Part shown: positions 43,867 to 53,426 of the stretch, piece by piece | Position numbering within the stretch: the first letter of the stretch is position 1 | Layout: every line of letters begins with the position of its first letter | NCBI RefSeq assembly: GCF_026191355.1 | Contig: NZ_JAPHOQ010000003.1 | Location: forward strand, 186,001-250,000 | Origin: Legionella sheltonii | GTDB lineage: Bacteria > Pseudomonadota > Gammaproteobacteria > Legionellales > Legionellaceae | Reading direction: 5' to 3' | DNA: 64,000 nt | Notes under the pieces: generated by a model | Told to the model about the DNA's origin: nothing | Database searches by the model: none | What the model saw: the letters and a program-made list of their open reading frames with translations, nothing else | Program-made: the position numbers and the translations under genes

Positions 43867-44173
43867 AATTATCTGATAAAGCCAAAAGGGTGTTTGCCGA
43901 GGAAGCAGAAAATGTGTTTATGACCCATGAGCTTCTTGGTCAAGGTTTAGAAAGCAGGGTAAATTACCCTGAGAATACAATCGGATTAAATTATGGAAGA
44001 GATATATAATTCATTTAACTCTAGTGAATTTTATTTTCAACAAGTTAATATGGTGATAAGGGAATCACCTGGTTGTAGGATTATCAAAGTACGAATCAAT
44101 TTGAAAATCGTTATTGGGAGTTATTGAAAAAAAGTGGCTTAACTGGGGTGTACAAATTTGCTTGATTACATCA
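43867..44173 (+). other. Gap with short unrecognised frames
   Basis: A plus-strand frame reads on to 44009 (EEAENVFMTHELLGQGLESR and on) and another, 43994-44128, encodes 44 residues (MEEIYNSFNSSEFYFQQ...). Neither has a clear ribosome site or family. They are probably scraps from insertion-sequence traffic. Confidence 0.25.
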
Positions 44174-45085
44174 CTAGGCATTTAACCCCAAAAGGACGCT
44201 CACATTGCCTTTCCCTTTTTTCTTAGCCTGATAGAGTGCTAAATCTGCTCTAGCAATTAAATCGTCAATATTCGTATCCTTTTTATCTACTAATGTTGCA
44301 CCGATGCTTACACTGGTTTTGATGTCTTGATTATTTGATATGGCAGTTATAATTGAATCCGCTTTAATTTTTAATGCATCGCTATCTACTCCATGAACCA
44401 GTACTATAAACTCATCTCCACCGAATCGACATAAATAATCTGTCTGTCGAATATTACTGAGACATATAGATGAAATTAACTTTAACTGTTCATCACCCTC
44501 TAAATGCCCAAATGTATCATTAATATGTTTAAAGCTATCAACATCAATGACCATAATCGCAAAGTTTAGGTTGCTCCTGAGATGATTAGCAAAAGATACA
44601 GCAGCAACATCATAAAAGCGATTTCGATTAATTGCGCCTGTGAGATGATCTTTATTTGCAAGTTCGTATAAGTTATTCTGCGAGATTTTTTGTTGGGTAA
44701 TATCTCTCTCTATCGCACCAAAATAGGAAACTTCGCCCTTATCATCGAATAGTGGAACTACTGAAAAATCCAACCAATATTCTCGGCCATCTTTAGTATA
44801 GTTAAGAAGTTCAACACGAACAGGCTTTTTAAGAACCAGTGATCTTTTTATGCGTCTTAGCGTATTTTTATCAGTATTTGAGCCCTGCAGTATGCGAGGC
44901 GTTTGACCAATCGCTTCTTCTTTAGTAAAGCCAGTTAGATTCTCAAAAGCTTTATTTACATACTGAATTATAGGGTTGTCTATATTGTTATCTGTAATTA
45001 GAACAACGTCACTTGTTGAGTCTAAAAGTTTTGCTTTATATTGGTTTAGATCGTCCATAGAAATTTGTTGTCCATATGTTTTCAC
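44174..45085 (-). CDS. PAS-GGDEF diguanylate cyclase
   Basis: 303 residues, soluble. A PAS domain with PAC motif covers about 18-135; its core GQTPRILQGSNTD has the LOV-like layout but Pro in place of the photoactive Cys, so blue-light chemistry is not expected. GGDEF domain about 140-300: DVDSFKHINDTFGHLEGD near 198-215 and an intact RFGGDEF near 243-249, with the inhibitory I-site RQTD five residues before. It makes c-di-GMP from two GTP under control of a PAS signal (haem, flavin or ligand unknown) and can be product-inhibited. It stands between IS scars, as mobile cargo. Confidence 0.93.
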   Translation of the reverse strand: MKTYGQQISMDDLNQYKAKLLDSTSDVVLITDNNIDNPIIQYVNKAFENLTGFTKEEAIGQTPRILQGSNTDKNTLRRIKRSLVLKKPVRVELLNYTKDGREYWLDFSVVPLFDDKGEVSYFGAIERDITQQKISQNNLYELANKDHLTGAINRNRFYDVAAVSFANHLRSNLNFAIMVIDVDSFKHINDTFGHLEGDEQLKLISSICLSNIRQTDYLCRFGGDEFIVLVHGVDSDALKIKADSIITAISNNQDIKTSVSIGATLVDKKDTNIDDLIARADLALYQAKKKGKGNVSVLLGLNA

Positions 45086-45138
45086 GGCTCTTCCGTATTT
45101 TTAATGTAATGTTATTATGCATAGATTTCGAAGCCTTG

Positions 45139-46338
45139 TGTAATCCTCCCTTATAATTGGACCAGTCAAAATTAAAGTTCTCCGGGTATAATGATGACCC
45201 GAGGAGAATTAGATGAAGAAATCGAGATATAACGAAAGCCAGATAATCAGTATTTTGAAAGCGGTAGAGACAGGCAGACTAGTAAAGGATGTTTGCCGGG
45301 AATACGGTATTTCCGATGCAACGTATTACAATTGGAAGGCAAAGTACGGTGGAATGGAAGCTTCAGACATCAAACGAATGAAGGATTTGGAAGAAGAAAA
45401 TCGGCGCCTGAAACAGATGTTTGCCAACCTCAGTTTAGAGCATACGATTCTCAAAGATATTATCGAAAAAAAGCTTTAAAGCCAGCCGAAAAGCGAGAGC
45501 TCGTGGATTATGCAATAACATACCATCAGGCAAGTTTACGCACAGCCTGCAATGTAGTTGGTCTTAGCCGAAGTTCTTATAAATATGAGCCTGATCTCAC
45601 TCGTGATCAGGTTGTCATTGCAGCTCTGCAGCGGTTGGCTGAAGACTATCCTTCCTACGGATTTCAGATGATGTTTGACAAATTAAGGCAGGAAGGTTTG
45701 GCCTGGAATCATAAACGCGTTTATCGAATTTACCGGAGCTTAAAACTGAATTTGCGTCGCAAGGGTAAAAAAAGGCTACCGAGCCGCAATCCAGAAAGAT
45801 TAGCTGTTCCAGATACATTAAACCAGACATGGTCAGCTGATTTCATGTCTGATTCATTGATGACAGGCAGACGCTTTCGAACATTCAACGTTGTTGACGA
45901 TTTTAATCGGGAATTGCTGGGGATCGCCATCGATTTAAATATCCCATCAAAGCGAGTCATTCGTGAACTGGATCAAATTGCTGGGTTAAGAGGTTACCCC
46001 AAGAAATTGCGACTGGATAACGGTCCTGAATTTATTTCAACCGCGATGGCTGAATGGGCGGAGCAACATGGTATCAAACTTGAGTTCATCCAGCCGGGAA
46101 AGCCTACGCAAAATTCTTATATAGAACGGTTCAACCGGACTTACCGAACGGAAGTCTTGAATATGTACGCATTCAGAAATTTAACGGAGGTAAAAGAAAT
46201 CACACAAACATGGATAAAGGAGTACAACGAGGAACGGCCGCATAAGGCTTTAAACAGCATGACGCCTGTTCAATACCGATTAAGCAAACACCCGGAAACC
46301 TCTAGTTTAGCTTGGCACTAAAAAGGGTGGGTTTACAC
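45139..46338 (+). mobile_element. IS3-family element (IS407-like)
   Basis: About 1200 bp. The ends GTGTAATCCTCCCTT (left) and the complement of AAGGGTGGGTTTACAC (right) form imperfect terminal repeats. I could not see a clean target duplication, so the boundaries are good to a few bases only. It carries orfA and orfB with a frameshift and looks intact. Confidence 0.85.
45213..46321 (+). CDS. IS3-family (IS407-like) transposase OrfAB via programmed frameshift
   Basis: OrfA is 45213-45479 (88 residues; HTH RYNESQIISILKAVETGR, VCREYGISDATYYNWKAKYGG, then a Leu-rich EEENRRLKQMFANL). A run of seven A at 45466-45472 near its end allows a -1 shift into OrfB, which reads KKALKPAEKRELVDYAI. OrfB has the DDE core: WSADFMSDSL (Asp), KLRLDNGPEF (Asp) and SYIERFNRTYRTEVL (Glu), then YNEERPHKALNSMTPVQY. 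It moves the element by copy-out/paste-in. GAGGAG ribosome site upstream of OrfA. Confidence 0.92.
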
Positions 46339-46614
46339 TTGCAAATCGAGGAGTAATCCCAAGGACAAAGCGCATGCCTGTCTTTAATTACTAAAAGTAC
46401 TAAAAAATAAAATATGCTTGGAAGGATCATCAAACTATCGCTTTTCAAGAGAGCAGCACAAGCTCACCAGAATGACTATTTTAAAAATTCATCTAAATAT
46501 CTAAGTGTCAATAACTCATGTTTAAAATTGGTTATTGAGATGCCTCAATCTTCAAAAAAATTTTAGATAGAACGTAAACGTTCGTGGAAATACGGGTTGC
46601 ATGGAAAGGAACAA

Positions 46615-48153
46615 TTAGTTTAATCCTGTCAGGTTAAAAGGCAAGAGAGCCTTATAGTCCTCCGCTGTTCTACAAGAGCTGATATTTTCAAAAAGAATTT
46701 TCAAGTAATGGAAGGGATTGAGCCCATTAGCTTTACCCGTTGCAATGAGGCTATAGAATAATGCACTGGCATGGGCACCTCTTGGACTACCCGACATCAT
46801 CCAATTTTTTCTGCCCAAAGCAAAGGGCCTGATGAGGTTTTCTATGAGATTATTATCAATCTCAAGGGAACCATCCAAAAGATAAGCGGTGAGCTCACCC
46901 CATCTGCCATACATATAATCGAGAGCTTTGCCCAGTTCCGATTGGGGGGCTGTTGTTTTGATGGTTTTATCCAACCAGCTTTTCAGTTCGTCAAGAATCG
47001 GCTTTGCCTGCTGCAAGCGAAGCTCATATCGTTGCTGATGAGAATAGTGATTGTTACGGGCATTCTGCTCAATAAGGTAGAGTTTCTTAATGTAGGCTAC
47101 AGCCTGATACGACTTCCCCGTGGTTTTAGCCAGTTTTACAAGCTTAGCAAAAGGCCTCCTGGCGTGAGCCAAACACCCCAAATGGATAATATCCGGGTGG
47201 TCATCCACCCAATCATAGCCCTTATACCCATCAGTTTGCAGATAGCCCTTAAAATCCTTAAGTATTTGTTTGGGCCACTGCGCTTGCCTTGTTTGCTGGT
47301 AATCAAAAAGAACTACTTTTTTATCGGGCCGGTGGTTACGATAGACCCACATATAACTGGTGCTGGTATTCTTTCGATTCGGCTCATCCATGACGTGCAT
47401 AGTGGTTTCATCTGCTTGTAGATAGTTCGATGTAATAAGTTCCCCATGAAGCGCTTGTCCCATGGGTTCACACACCTCGTATGCCGCCATTATCCAGCCA
47501 CATACGGTGTTTCTTGGCATCTCAATCCCTAATCGAGCCCATATTTTCTCCTGGCGATACAAAGGTAAATGGTCTTCGTATTTACTAACGATGGCATGAG
47601 CTACAAGACTTGGAGTAGCCATGCTTTTAGGAAGGAATAACGAAGGCATAGGGGCAATAGTGACTGCCTCATCACAACGATTGCAGGCATATTTAAGGCG
47701 AACATGGGCAATGACAGAAAGACGCGCTGGAACATACTCTAACTGCTCGGTAACTGCTTCCCCAATACGTTGCTTCATACACCCACAGACGCAGAATTTT
47801 TCTTCTTCTGTAATATCGTGCTCGATTACTTCACGAGGTAAATGCGCAGGTATTGGGCGTCTGACTGGCTTCTTCCGGGTGTAGGTTACCGTAATGGTAT
47901 TTTCCTCTTCTGGAAGCTCAGTGCTCTCAACCGAATCCGCTTCATCAAATTGCAATTCGCCTTGCCCTATATGGGCTTCTGATGAGCGACCAAAGGGTTG
48001 CTGTTTGGCCAGGCGCAATTGCTCAAGAAGATGATGGTATTTCTCTTTCCATTCCTGGGCTTCTTGCTTTAAGACTTGATTTTCATCTTGAAGTGGGACG
48101 AGAATCGCTTGAAATTCTGAAGAAAAAATAGAGTGGTCAGGAGTCATTTTCAT
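46615..48153 (-). CDS. tnpC: IS66-family transposase TnpC
   Basis: 512 residues. An N-terminal coiled coil (about 15-55) is followed by the zinc-binding region CVCGC near 108-112 and YACNRCDE near 135. The DDE core comes next: LQADETTMHVMDEP (Asp), LQTDGYKGYDW (Asp) and GSLEIDNNLIENLIRPF (Glu), then GRKNWMMSGSPRGA. It is the catalytic transposase. It lies 42 bases after tnpB. Apparently intact. Confidence 0.95.
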   Translation of the reverse strand: MKMTPDHSIFSSEFQAILVPLQDENQVLKQEAQEWKEKYHHLLEQLRLAKQQPFGRSSEAHIGQGELQFDEADSVESTELPEEENTITVTYTRKKPVRRPIPAHLPREVIEHDITEEEKFCVCGCMKQRIGEAVTEQLEYVPARLSVIAHVRLKYACNRCDEAVTIAPMPSLFLPKSMATPSLVAHAIVSKYEDHLPLYRQEKIWARLGIEMPRNTVCGWIMAAYEVCEPMGQALHGELITSNYLQADETTMHVMDEPNRKNTSTSYMWVYRNHRPDKKVVLFDYQQTRQAQWPKQILKDFKGYLQTDGYKGYDWVDDHPDIIHLGCLAHARRPFAKLVKLAKTTGKSYQAVAYIKKLYLIEQNARNNHYSHQQRYELRLQQAKPILDELKSWLDKTIKTTAPQSELGKALDYMYGRWGELTAYLLDGSLEIDNNLIENLIRPFALGRKNWMMSGSPRGAHASALFYSLIATGKANGLNPFHYLKILFENISSCRTAEDYKALLPFNLTGLN

Positions 48154-48195
48154 GGTGGAATTATACCATATCCACCATGATGTTCTGAGCTTTTT

Positions 48196-48537
48196 TTAAT
48201 GAAAATCGCGATAAATTACAGGCTCTTCTCCTTGATGAAACGTGTATTTATTAGAAGCTATCAGCCAATTTAAATGGTCTTTTGTTAACTCAATATGGCT
48301 ACGAGGGAAAATGAATTGTCCTTTCTCTAGCCTACGGTACCATAAAGTAAAACTACACGCCTCATAGTACAGGGCTTTGAGTTTGGAGCCACAGCGACTA
48401 CGAAATAAAAATAAATGCCCTGGCTCCAGTTCCATGCCGAATACTTCTTTGACCAAAATCGCCAGCGTATTAATCGACTTCCTCATATCAGTAATGCCGC
48501 AATATAAATGAACCTGTACTTCTTCTGGAATCAGCAT
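48196..48537 (-). CDS. tnpB: IS66-family accessory protein TnpB (Orf2)
   Basis: 113 residues. YCGITDMRKSINTLAILV near 12-29 and HLFLFRSRCGSKLKALYYE near 41-59, then LWYRRLEKGQFIFP, are the conserved IS66 Orf2 stretches. It is required for transposition of IS66 elements; its biochemical job is unsettled. Overlaps tnpA by 7 bases. Confidence 0.95.
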   Translation of the reverse strand: MLIPEEVQVHLYCGITDMRKSINTLAILVKEVFGMELEPGHLFLFRSRCGSKLKALYYEACSFTLWYRRLEKGQFIFPRSHIELTKDHLNWLIASNKYTFHQGEEPVIYRDFH

Positions 48538-48881
48538 AGCAACCTCAATTGATTCAGTAAGGAGGAAAAATCTCGGCTCTTGATATCTATTTGTACTTCA
48601 CAGCAAATCTGATTGGGAAATTGGATAATAATAGATTGGCTCGTTACAGGTTCTGGGGAAACAGACTCATTTTTACTAATAAGTACTGGTTCAAAATCAC
48701 CGGGTTTCTCAGAACTATTTTGCACTGTAGTTTTATTGCTCCTTGCGCCAAACTTTTTACGCCATTGATACTTGAATTTTGCAATAGGAATGCCTTGTTC
48801 GCTGCAGAATTCTTCTTGCGATAACCCACTTCGCTCATATCCTTTAAATAGACGCTCCCAGTATTCTTCTTTTGATTTCAT
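48531..48881 (-). CDS. tnpA: IS66-family accessory protein TnpA
   Basis: 116 residues. The N-terminal HTH-like region YWERLFKGYERSGLSQEEFC then IPIAKFKYQWRKK is typical of IS66 TnpA. The C-terminal part is variable and polar. It probably binds element ends. GAGCTAG-type sequence lies upstream; the start coincides with the inner edge of the right inverted repeat region. Confidence 0.9.
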   Translation of the reverse strand: MKSKEEYWERLFKGYERSGLSQEEFCSEQGIPIAKFKYQWRKKFGARSNKTTVQNSSEKPGDFEPVLISKNESVSPEPVTSQSIIIQFPNQICCEVQIDIKSRDFSSLLNQLRLLC

Positions 48882-48958
48882 TTCTAGCTCCTCTTTTTGA
48901 GAGGCTTAGTTTAGAAAATTTTAAATTCTGCGGTAGGTGTATTTCCTCGAACAGTTAC

Positions 48959-49308
48959 TATTACCTTCGTATGACGATCGATGTGTTTCCCGATATAAAG
49001 TTGAAAATGGAGACTAGGTACCCAGGAATAATCCCTGATTTGCAAGGCGATAACGATGAAACCAACTGATTTTGCAGAATATCTTACTGAATTTCTTACT
49101 GTTTAATTACCCAAACAAAAAAATGTAAGCAAGAACACCATTTACTCTTACAGAGACACATTGAAAATAGAAAAATATTTTCAGTCCAACAACTACCACT
49201 AATTTAAGAGAAAAATGATGACTATGAATAAAGATAATTATAATTGGATTGACTTGAGCCATTTTTATAGGCAAGTTTATAGAAACAATTCACGAGCCTT
49301 TTAAACTA
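48959..49308 (+). other. Gap after IS66 with a possible 3' gene fragment
   Basis: A frame at 48971-49069 ends with IDVFPDIKLKMETRYPG and PDLQGDNDETN and could be the tail of a gene cut by the IS66 element. The rest, to 49308, is AT-rich and shows no gene. No family is recognised. Confidence 0.25.
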
Positions 49309-50169
49309 ATGTCTGAGATCAATTACAGTACAGTACAATATTACTTAGTACTCATTCTTACTCTTATTTATTTGTCATTGTTTGTTTTAGAAAAAAAGTG
49401 GCCTTTAAGAAAAGCAACTCGCCCATTATTGCAGCGATTAGCGATTAATTTCACCTTTACCGTCTTGGTTTATGTCATCGCAAGCCTGTTAATTAGCCCC
49501 TTAGCAAAAGTCACAGTCCTTTTCACCTTTAGCCATGATTTGGGTCTTCTCTCTATGCTTCCCTTTAATCAATGGGTACTGTTTGTACTTGGGTTTTTGT
49601 TAATGGATTTAAGCTTTTACTACTGGCATACTCTAAATCATAAACTTCCGTTATTGTGGCGATTCCATGTCGTGCATCACGCTGATCCTGACTTAGATGT
49701 TTCAACCGCTATGCGTTTTCATTGTGTGGAAATTATGTATTCGAGTCTCTTTAGGTTGGTGCAATTAGGGTTGATTGGAGTGAGTCCTTTACTCTTTTTT
49801 TGCTATGAATTTTTTTTTCAAGCACATACTTTTTTTCAACACAGCAATATCAAATTGCCTTTTCGCTTTGAACGGCTAATTAATAAAATTATCGTTACTC
49901 CAAGAATGCATGGCATTCATCATTCCAATTATCTAGATGAAACCAATAGTAATTATGGGGTTGTATTTTCATTTTGGGATAGGTTGCATCAAACAATCAA
50001 ATTAGATATTCCCCAACAAGCTATCATAATTGGTGTGCCTGGCTATTCCAAGCCATCAGATAATAGTCTTATACGGTTACTTTTGATGCCAATTAAAGCT
50101 CAACGTCACTATTGGCAAATAAAAAAGGATTTTCATTTTAGCCGAAAGTCAAAAACTCCTGATAAGTAA
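49309..50169 (+). CDS. Fatty-acid hydroxylase / sterol-desaturase family protein
   Basis: 286 residues, four membrane segments in the first 160 residues. Eight-His di-iron motifs: WHTLNH near 105-110, RFHVVHHADPD near 118-128, FFQHSN near 178-183 and HGIHHSN near 203-209. Family members hydroxylate or desaturate lipids in the membrane with O2. In bacteria the substrate is usually a fatty acid, carotenoid or sterol-like lipid; here it is unknown. It lies 40 bases before the TVP38-MerA gene and probably shares its transcript. Confidence 0.9.
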   Translation: MSEINYSTVQYYLVLILTLIYLSLFVLEKKWPLRKATRPLLQRLAINFTFTVLVYVIASLLISPLAKVTVLFTFSHDLGLLSMLPFNQWVLFVLGFLLMDLSFYYWHTLNHKLPLLWRFHVVHHADPDLDVSTAMRFHCVEIMYSSLFRLVQLGLIGVSPLLFFCYEFFFQAHTFFQHSNIKLPFRFERLINKIIVTPRMHGIHHSNYLDETNSNYGVVFSFWDRLHQTIKLDIPQQAIIIGVPGYSKPSDNSLIRLLLMPIKAQRHYWQIKKDFHFSRKSKTPDK

Positions 50170-50208
50170 ATAGGAGAGTTATGTGAATAATGAAAAGGAC
50201 ATCATCTA

Positions 50209-52344
50209 ATGAAAGTTAGTGCAATAAAATCGTGGCTTCCCCTTTTAATAATAATAGTGTTATTAGGTCTTTTTTTTGGTTTAGGCTTAAATAAATACGT
50301 AAGTTTTGCCAATTTACGAGACAATCATGAATGGCTTATAGCCATGACAAAATCACATTTTTATCTAGCCTCTTTAGTTTTTATACTAATTTATACAGTG
50401 GCCGTAGCTCTCTCTATTCCAGGTGCTATCTTTTTGACTTTAATAGGCGGCTTCTTATTTGGAATACTTTGGGGAACTTTTTTGGTGGTTCTAAGTGCCA
50501 CTTTAGGTGCAACGATTCTTTTTTTTGCAGTCCAATCGTCCTTAGGCGAAGTGTTTTCCAAGCGTGCTTCAGGTTGGGTTAAGCGGATGCGTTCTGGGTT
50601 TAAAGACAATGCATTTTCTTATTTGCTCACCTTGCGACTTATCCCATTATTTCCTTTCTGGGTGATTAATATCGTTTCTGCCTTACTGGGTGTGAGCGCC
50701 TATACTTTTATCATAGCCACTTTTATAGGAATTATTCCTGGCTCTATTGTCTATGTGTCTGTTGGTAATGGATTGGGCGAACTATTTGCAGCAAGCCTTC
50801 AGCCTAATCTGGGGATTATTTTTGAACCCAAATTTATTCTACCTTTATTAGGATTAGCCGCTCTTTCTTTGATTCCTGTTTTTTACAAAAAAAAGGGTAA
50901 ACAGGGTACTGAAAAAATGAAAGATAAAGATTTATTTTGTGATTTGGCCATTATTGGCGGGGGTTCTGCAGGCTTAAGTATCGCTGCAGGTTGCTCTCAA
51001 TTGGGATTACAAGTGGTATTGGTTGAACCAAACAAAATGGGAGGTGATTGTTTAAATTACGGTTGCGTCCCTTCTAAAACGCTATTGAACACTGCCAAAA
51101 TCTTTTATCAAACCAAACATTCGACTGTTTTAGGTATTCAGGCAAAATCGGTGAAAATTGATTTTTTGCAAGTGATGCAACAGGTGCAAAATGTGATAGC
51201 GTGTATTGCCAAAAATGATTCGGTGGAACGTTTTACCTCTCTAGGTGTTCAGGTTATTCAAGAAGCAGGACGTTTTATAGGGCCTAAACAGTTTAAATTA
51301 AAAAGGAAAATTATTCAGGCCAAACATTTTGTGATTGCTACCGGCTCATCTCCGGCCATCCCTCCTATCCAGAACTTAAACAAGGTCTCTTACTTAACTA
51401 ATGAAACCATCTTTAACCTAAAAGTACAACCTGAGCATTTGATTGTTATCGGCGGAGGTCCTATAGGCTGTGAATTAGCTCAGGCTTTTGCAATGCTTGG
51501 GTCTAAAATCACCATTTTAGAAGCCTTTACTATTCTTCCTAAGGATGATGCCGATTGCGTGGCTATTATTCGAAGTCAACTTGAGTCGATGCAGATAGCA
51601 CTTTATGAACACATTAAAATTGACAAAATAGAAGAGAGTGTTGATAAGACTATTAGTGTTCATTTGGAAAACCAGGACAACCCAATTACCATCACTGGGT
51701 CGCATTTGTTGGTATCAACAGGTCGTGTGGCTAATGTGGACGGGCTCGATTTGGAAAAAGCAGGCGTTCAATACACCACCAAAGGGATAAACACGAATGC
51801 CAGACTTCAAACCACTAATAAAAAAATATACGCCATAGGCGATGTGACAGGGCCTCATCAATTTACGCACATGGCTAGTTATCAAGCGGGTATTGCATTG
51901 AGAAATATTGCTTTTAAATGGCCTGCAAAAATAGATTACAAAGCGGTGCCTTGGGTGACTTATACTGAGCCCGAATTAGCCCATGTGGGCCTATTGGCGA
52001 GTGAGGCTTTAAAAGACCCCACTTTAAAAATCACAGAATTTGCCTTCGCCGAGGTGGACAGAGCCCAAGCGGAAAATAAAGTAAATGGCAAAATTAAAAT
52101 CATAACCGGTAAAAAAGCTAAAATTTTGGGTGTGAGCATAGTGGGCGCTCATGCAGGTGAATTAATTTTACCTTGGGTTATAGCCGTTAAAGAAGGGAAA
52201 AATTTGCGAACTTTTACCGATGCGATTGCAGCGTATCCCACTTTTAGTGAAATTAGTAAGCGAGTTGCGGGAGAGTATTATAGGCCGTTTATATTTTCTT
52301 CTAAAATTCGAACTTTTGTTCGTTGGCTAAATAAATTAGGATAA
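50209..52344 (+). CDS. TVP38/TMEM64 (VTT) membrane domain fused to a MerA-like flavin disulfide reductase
   Basis: 711 residues in two parts. Residues 1-230 form the VTT domain with five or six membrane segments and the IPGAIFLTLIGGFLFG and RLIPLFPFWVINIVSALLGV motifs of the DedA/TVP38 scramblase-like group. Residues 245-705 form a pyridine-nucleotide disulfide oxidoreductase: FAD-binding IIGGGSAGLSIAAG, redox pair GGDCLNYGCVPSKT, NAD(P)-binding VIGGGPIGCELAQAF, AIGDVTG, and a dimer domain with TEPELAHVGL. The N-terminal HMA domain and C-terminal vicinal Cys of true MerA are absent, so it is unlikely to reduce Hg(II). A membrane-anchored quinone or disulfide reductase is more likely. Confidence 0.92.
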   Translation: MKVSAIKSWLPLLIIIVLLGLFFGLGLNKYVSFANLRDNHEWLIAMTKSHFYLASLVFILIYTVAVALSIPGAIFLTLIGGFLFGILWGTFLVVLSATLGATILFFAVQSSLGEVFSKRASGWVKRMRSGFKDNAFSYLLTLRLIPLFPFWVINIVSALLGVSAYTFIIATFIGIIPGSIVYVSVGNGLGELFAASLQPNLGIIFEPKFILPLLGLAALSLIPVFYKKKGKQGTEKMKDKDLFCDLAIIGGGSAGLSIAAGCSQLGLQVVLVEPNKMGGDCLNYGCVPSKTLLNTAKIFYQTKHSTVLGIQAKSVKIDFLQVMQQVQNVIACIAKNDSVERFTSLGVQVIQEAGRFIGPKQFKLKRKIIQAKHFVIATGSSPAIPPIQNLNKVSYLTNETIFNLKVQPEHLIVIGGGPIGCELAQAFAMLGSKITILEAFTILPKDDADCVAIIRSQLESMQIALYEHIKIDKIEESVDKTISVHLENQDNPITITGSHLLVSTGRVANVDGLDLEKAGVQYTTKGINTNARLQTTNKKIYAIGDVTGPHQFTHMASYQAGIALRNIAFKWPAKIDYKAVPWVTYTEPELAHVGLLASEALKDPTLKITEFAFAEVDRAQAENKVNGKIKIITGKKAKILGVSIVGAHAGELILPWVIAVKEGKNLRTFTDAIAAYPTFSEISKRVAGEYYRPFIFSSKIRTFVRWLNKLG

Positions 52345-52348
52345 ATCT

Positions 52349-52936
52349 ATGATAGAACAATACCTTAGGCCATTGTATCAACGCCTTTGTGTCAATCCAA
52401 TCACTCCTGTGTTGATAGAGCGAGTGACCCCAAATCAAGTCACCTTCTTTTCTGGCGTATTGGGTCTTTTAGTAATACCCGCACTGTGGCTAAACCTACC
52501 CTATCTGGCCATTAGTTTACTATTACTGTCTGGATATTGTGATACCCTCGATGGTACTATTGCTCGTCTGACTAACCATTGCTCTGACTGGGGTAGTGTA
52601 TTGGATATTATGACTGATCGCGTGGTTGAGGTGGGTGTTGTGTTTGCCTTATGGGCTATTAATCCTAATGAGCGAGGTCTTGGGTCTTTGTTAATGATGG
52701 CGAGTATACTACTTTGTATCACGAGTTTTCTTGTGGTGGGTATTTTTAAGACTAATGATTCAGAAAAAAGTTTTCATTACAGTCCAGGATTAATAGAAAG
52801 AGCTGAAGCCTTTGTTTTTTTTATAGCCATGATGCTTTGGCCAAACCACTTCCTAAGTTTAGCAATGATCTTTTCTTTGTTAGTGATAGGGACAGCGATG
52901 CACAGGCTTTATGAGTTTCATAAGCAATCTATTTAA
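52349..52936 (+). CDS. CDP-alcohol phosphatidyltransferase family protein
   Basis: 195 residues with four to six membrane segments. The full catalytic motif DG-x2-AR-x8-G-x3-D-x3-D is present: DGTIAR near 67-72, then G, D and D up to about 88 ([10 protein letters not shown]). It swaps CMP in a CDP-alcohol or CDP-diacylglycerol for another alcohol to make a phospholipid, using Mg or Mn. It starts 5 bases after the TVP38-MerA stop, so it is co-transcribed. Its 3' end overlaps the convergent msrB by 8 bases. Confidence 0.93.
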   Translation: MIEQYLRPLYQRLCVNPITPVLIERVTPNQVTFFSGVLGLLVIPALWLNLPYLAISLLLLSGYCDTLDGTIARLTNHCSDWGSVLDIMTDRVVEVGVVFALWAINPNERGLGSLLMMASILLCITSFLVVGIFKTNDSEKSFHYSPGLIERAEAFVFFIAMMLWPNHFLSLAMIFSLLVIGTAMHRLYEFHKQSI

Positions 52937-53426
52937 ACAGAGTTAAATACTCTTCATAGCCTTCGTTGCTCATTTGATCTTTTGGGATAAATCGCAATGC
53001 TGCCGAATTCATGCAATATCGTTCGCCGGTAGGTTTTGGGCCGTCATTAAATACATGCCCTAAATGAGATTGCGCATTTTTAGAAATCACTTCAGTTCGC
53101 ACAAAAAACAAATAGTGTCTATCAGGTTTTAAAATAACATTTGCCTTATTTATGGGTTTTGTAAAACTAGGCCAACCGGTTCCCGAGTCATATTTATCCA
53201 GAGAACTAAACAGAGGTTCTCCTGAAACTATGTCCACATAAATTCCGGCTTGTTCATTATTCCAATAGGGATTATCGAAAGGTTTTTCTGTAGCAGCCTT
53301 TTGAGTCACTTGGTATTGCAAAGGCGTAAGCTGTTTTAGTTTTTCGGGTTTGTTAAATTCAGGCGTGTAGGCCATGGCAGTACTTAGCATAAACAAGCTT
53401 ACAATGAAACTAACGAGACTTTTCAT
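52929..53426 (-). CDS. msrB: Exported peptide-methionine (R)-S-oxide reductase (second copy)
   Basis: 165 residues from the ATG at 53426 (AAGGAG 7 bases upstream); a longer frame to 53459 lies in msrA. Signal peptide about 1-19 ending AMA. Motifs: [53 protein letters not shown] and [13 protein letters not shown] with the catalytic Cys. It lacks the zinc CxxC pairs. Overlaps the end of msrA by 17 bases, so they form a coupled pair. Clearly related to the MsrB at 36.4 kb, but with many differences. Confidence 0.94.
   Translation of the reverse strand: MKSLVSFIVSLFMLSTAMAYTPEFNKPEKLKQLTPLQYQVTQKAATEKPFDNPYWNNEQAGIYVDIVSGEPLFSSLDKYDSGTGWPSFTKPINKANVILKPDRHYLFFVRTEVISKNAQSHLGHVFNDGPKPTGERYCMNSAALRFIPKDQMSNEGYEEYLTLFK

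Larger units (their letters stand above)
46574..48958 (-). mobile_element. IS66-family element
   Basis: About 2385 bp with the standard tnpA-tnpB-tnpC order. The ends GTAAACGTTCGTGGAAATAC (left) and the complement GTAACTGTTCGAGGAAATAC (right) form the inverted repeats. The flanking 8-mers GATAGAAC and TATTACCT do not match, so no target duplication is seen; the element may have recombined with another copy. Confidence 0.9.

Noticed and set aside
44174..45085. Blue-light (LOV) receptor
   Set aside because: The photoactive Cys in the core motif is replaced by Pro, so no flavin-Cys adduct can form.
50209..52344. Calling the fusion a mercuric reductase
   Set aside because: No N-terminal metal-binding CxxC, no C-terminal Cys pair and no other mer gene; only the general disulfide-reductase fold is shared.
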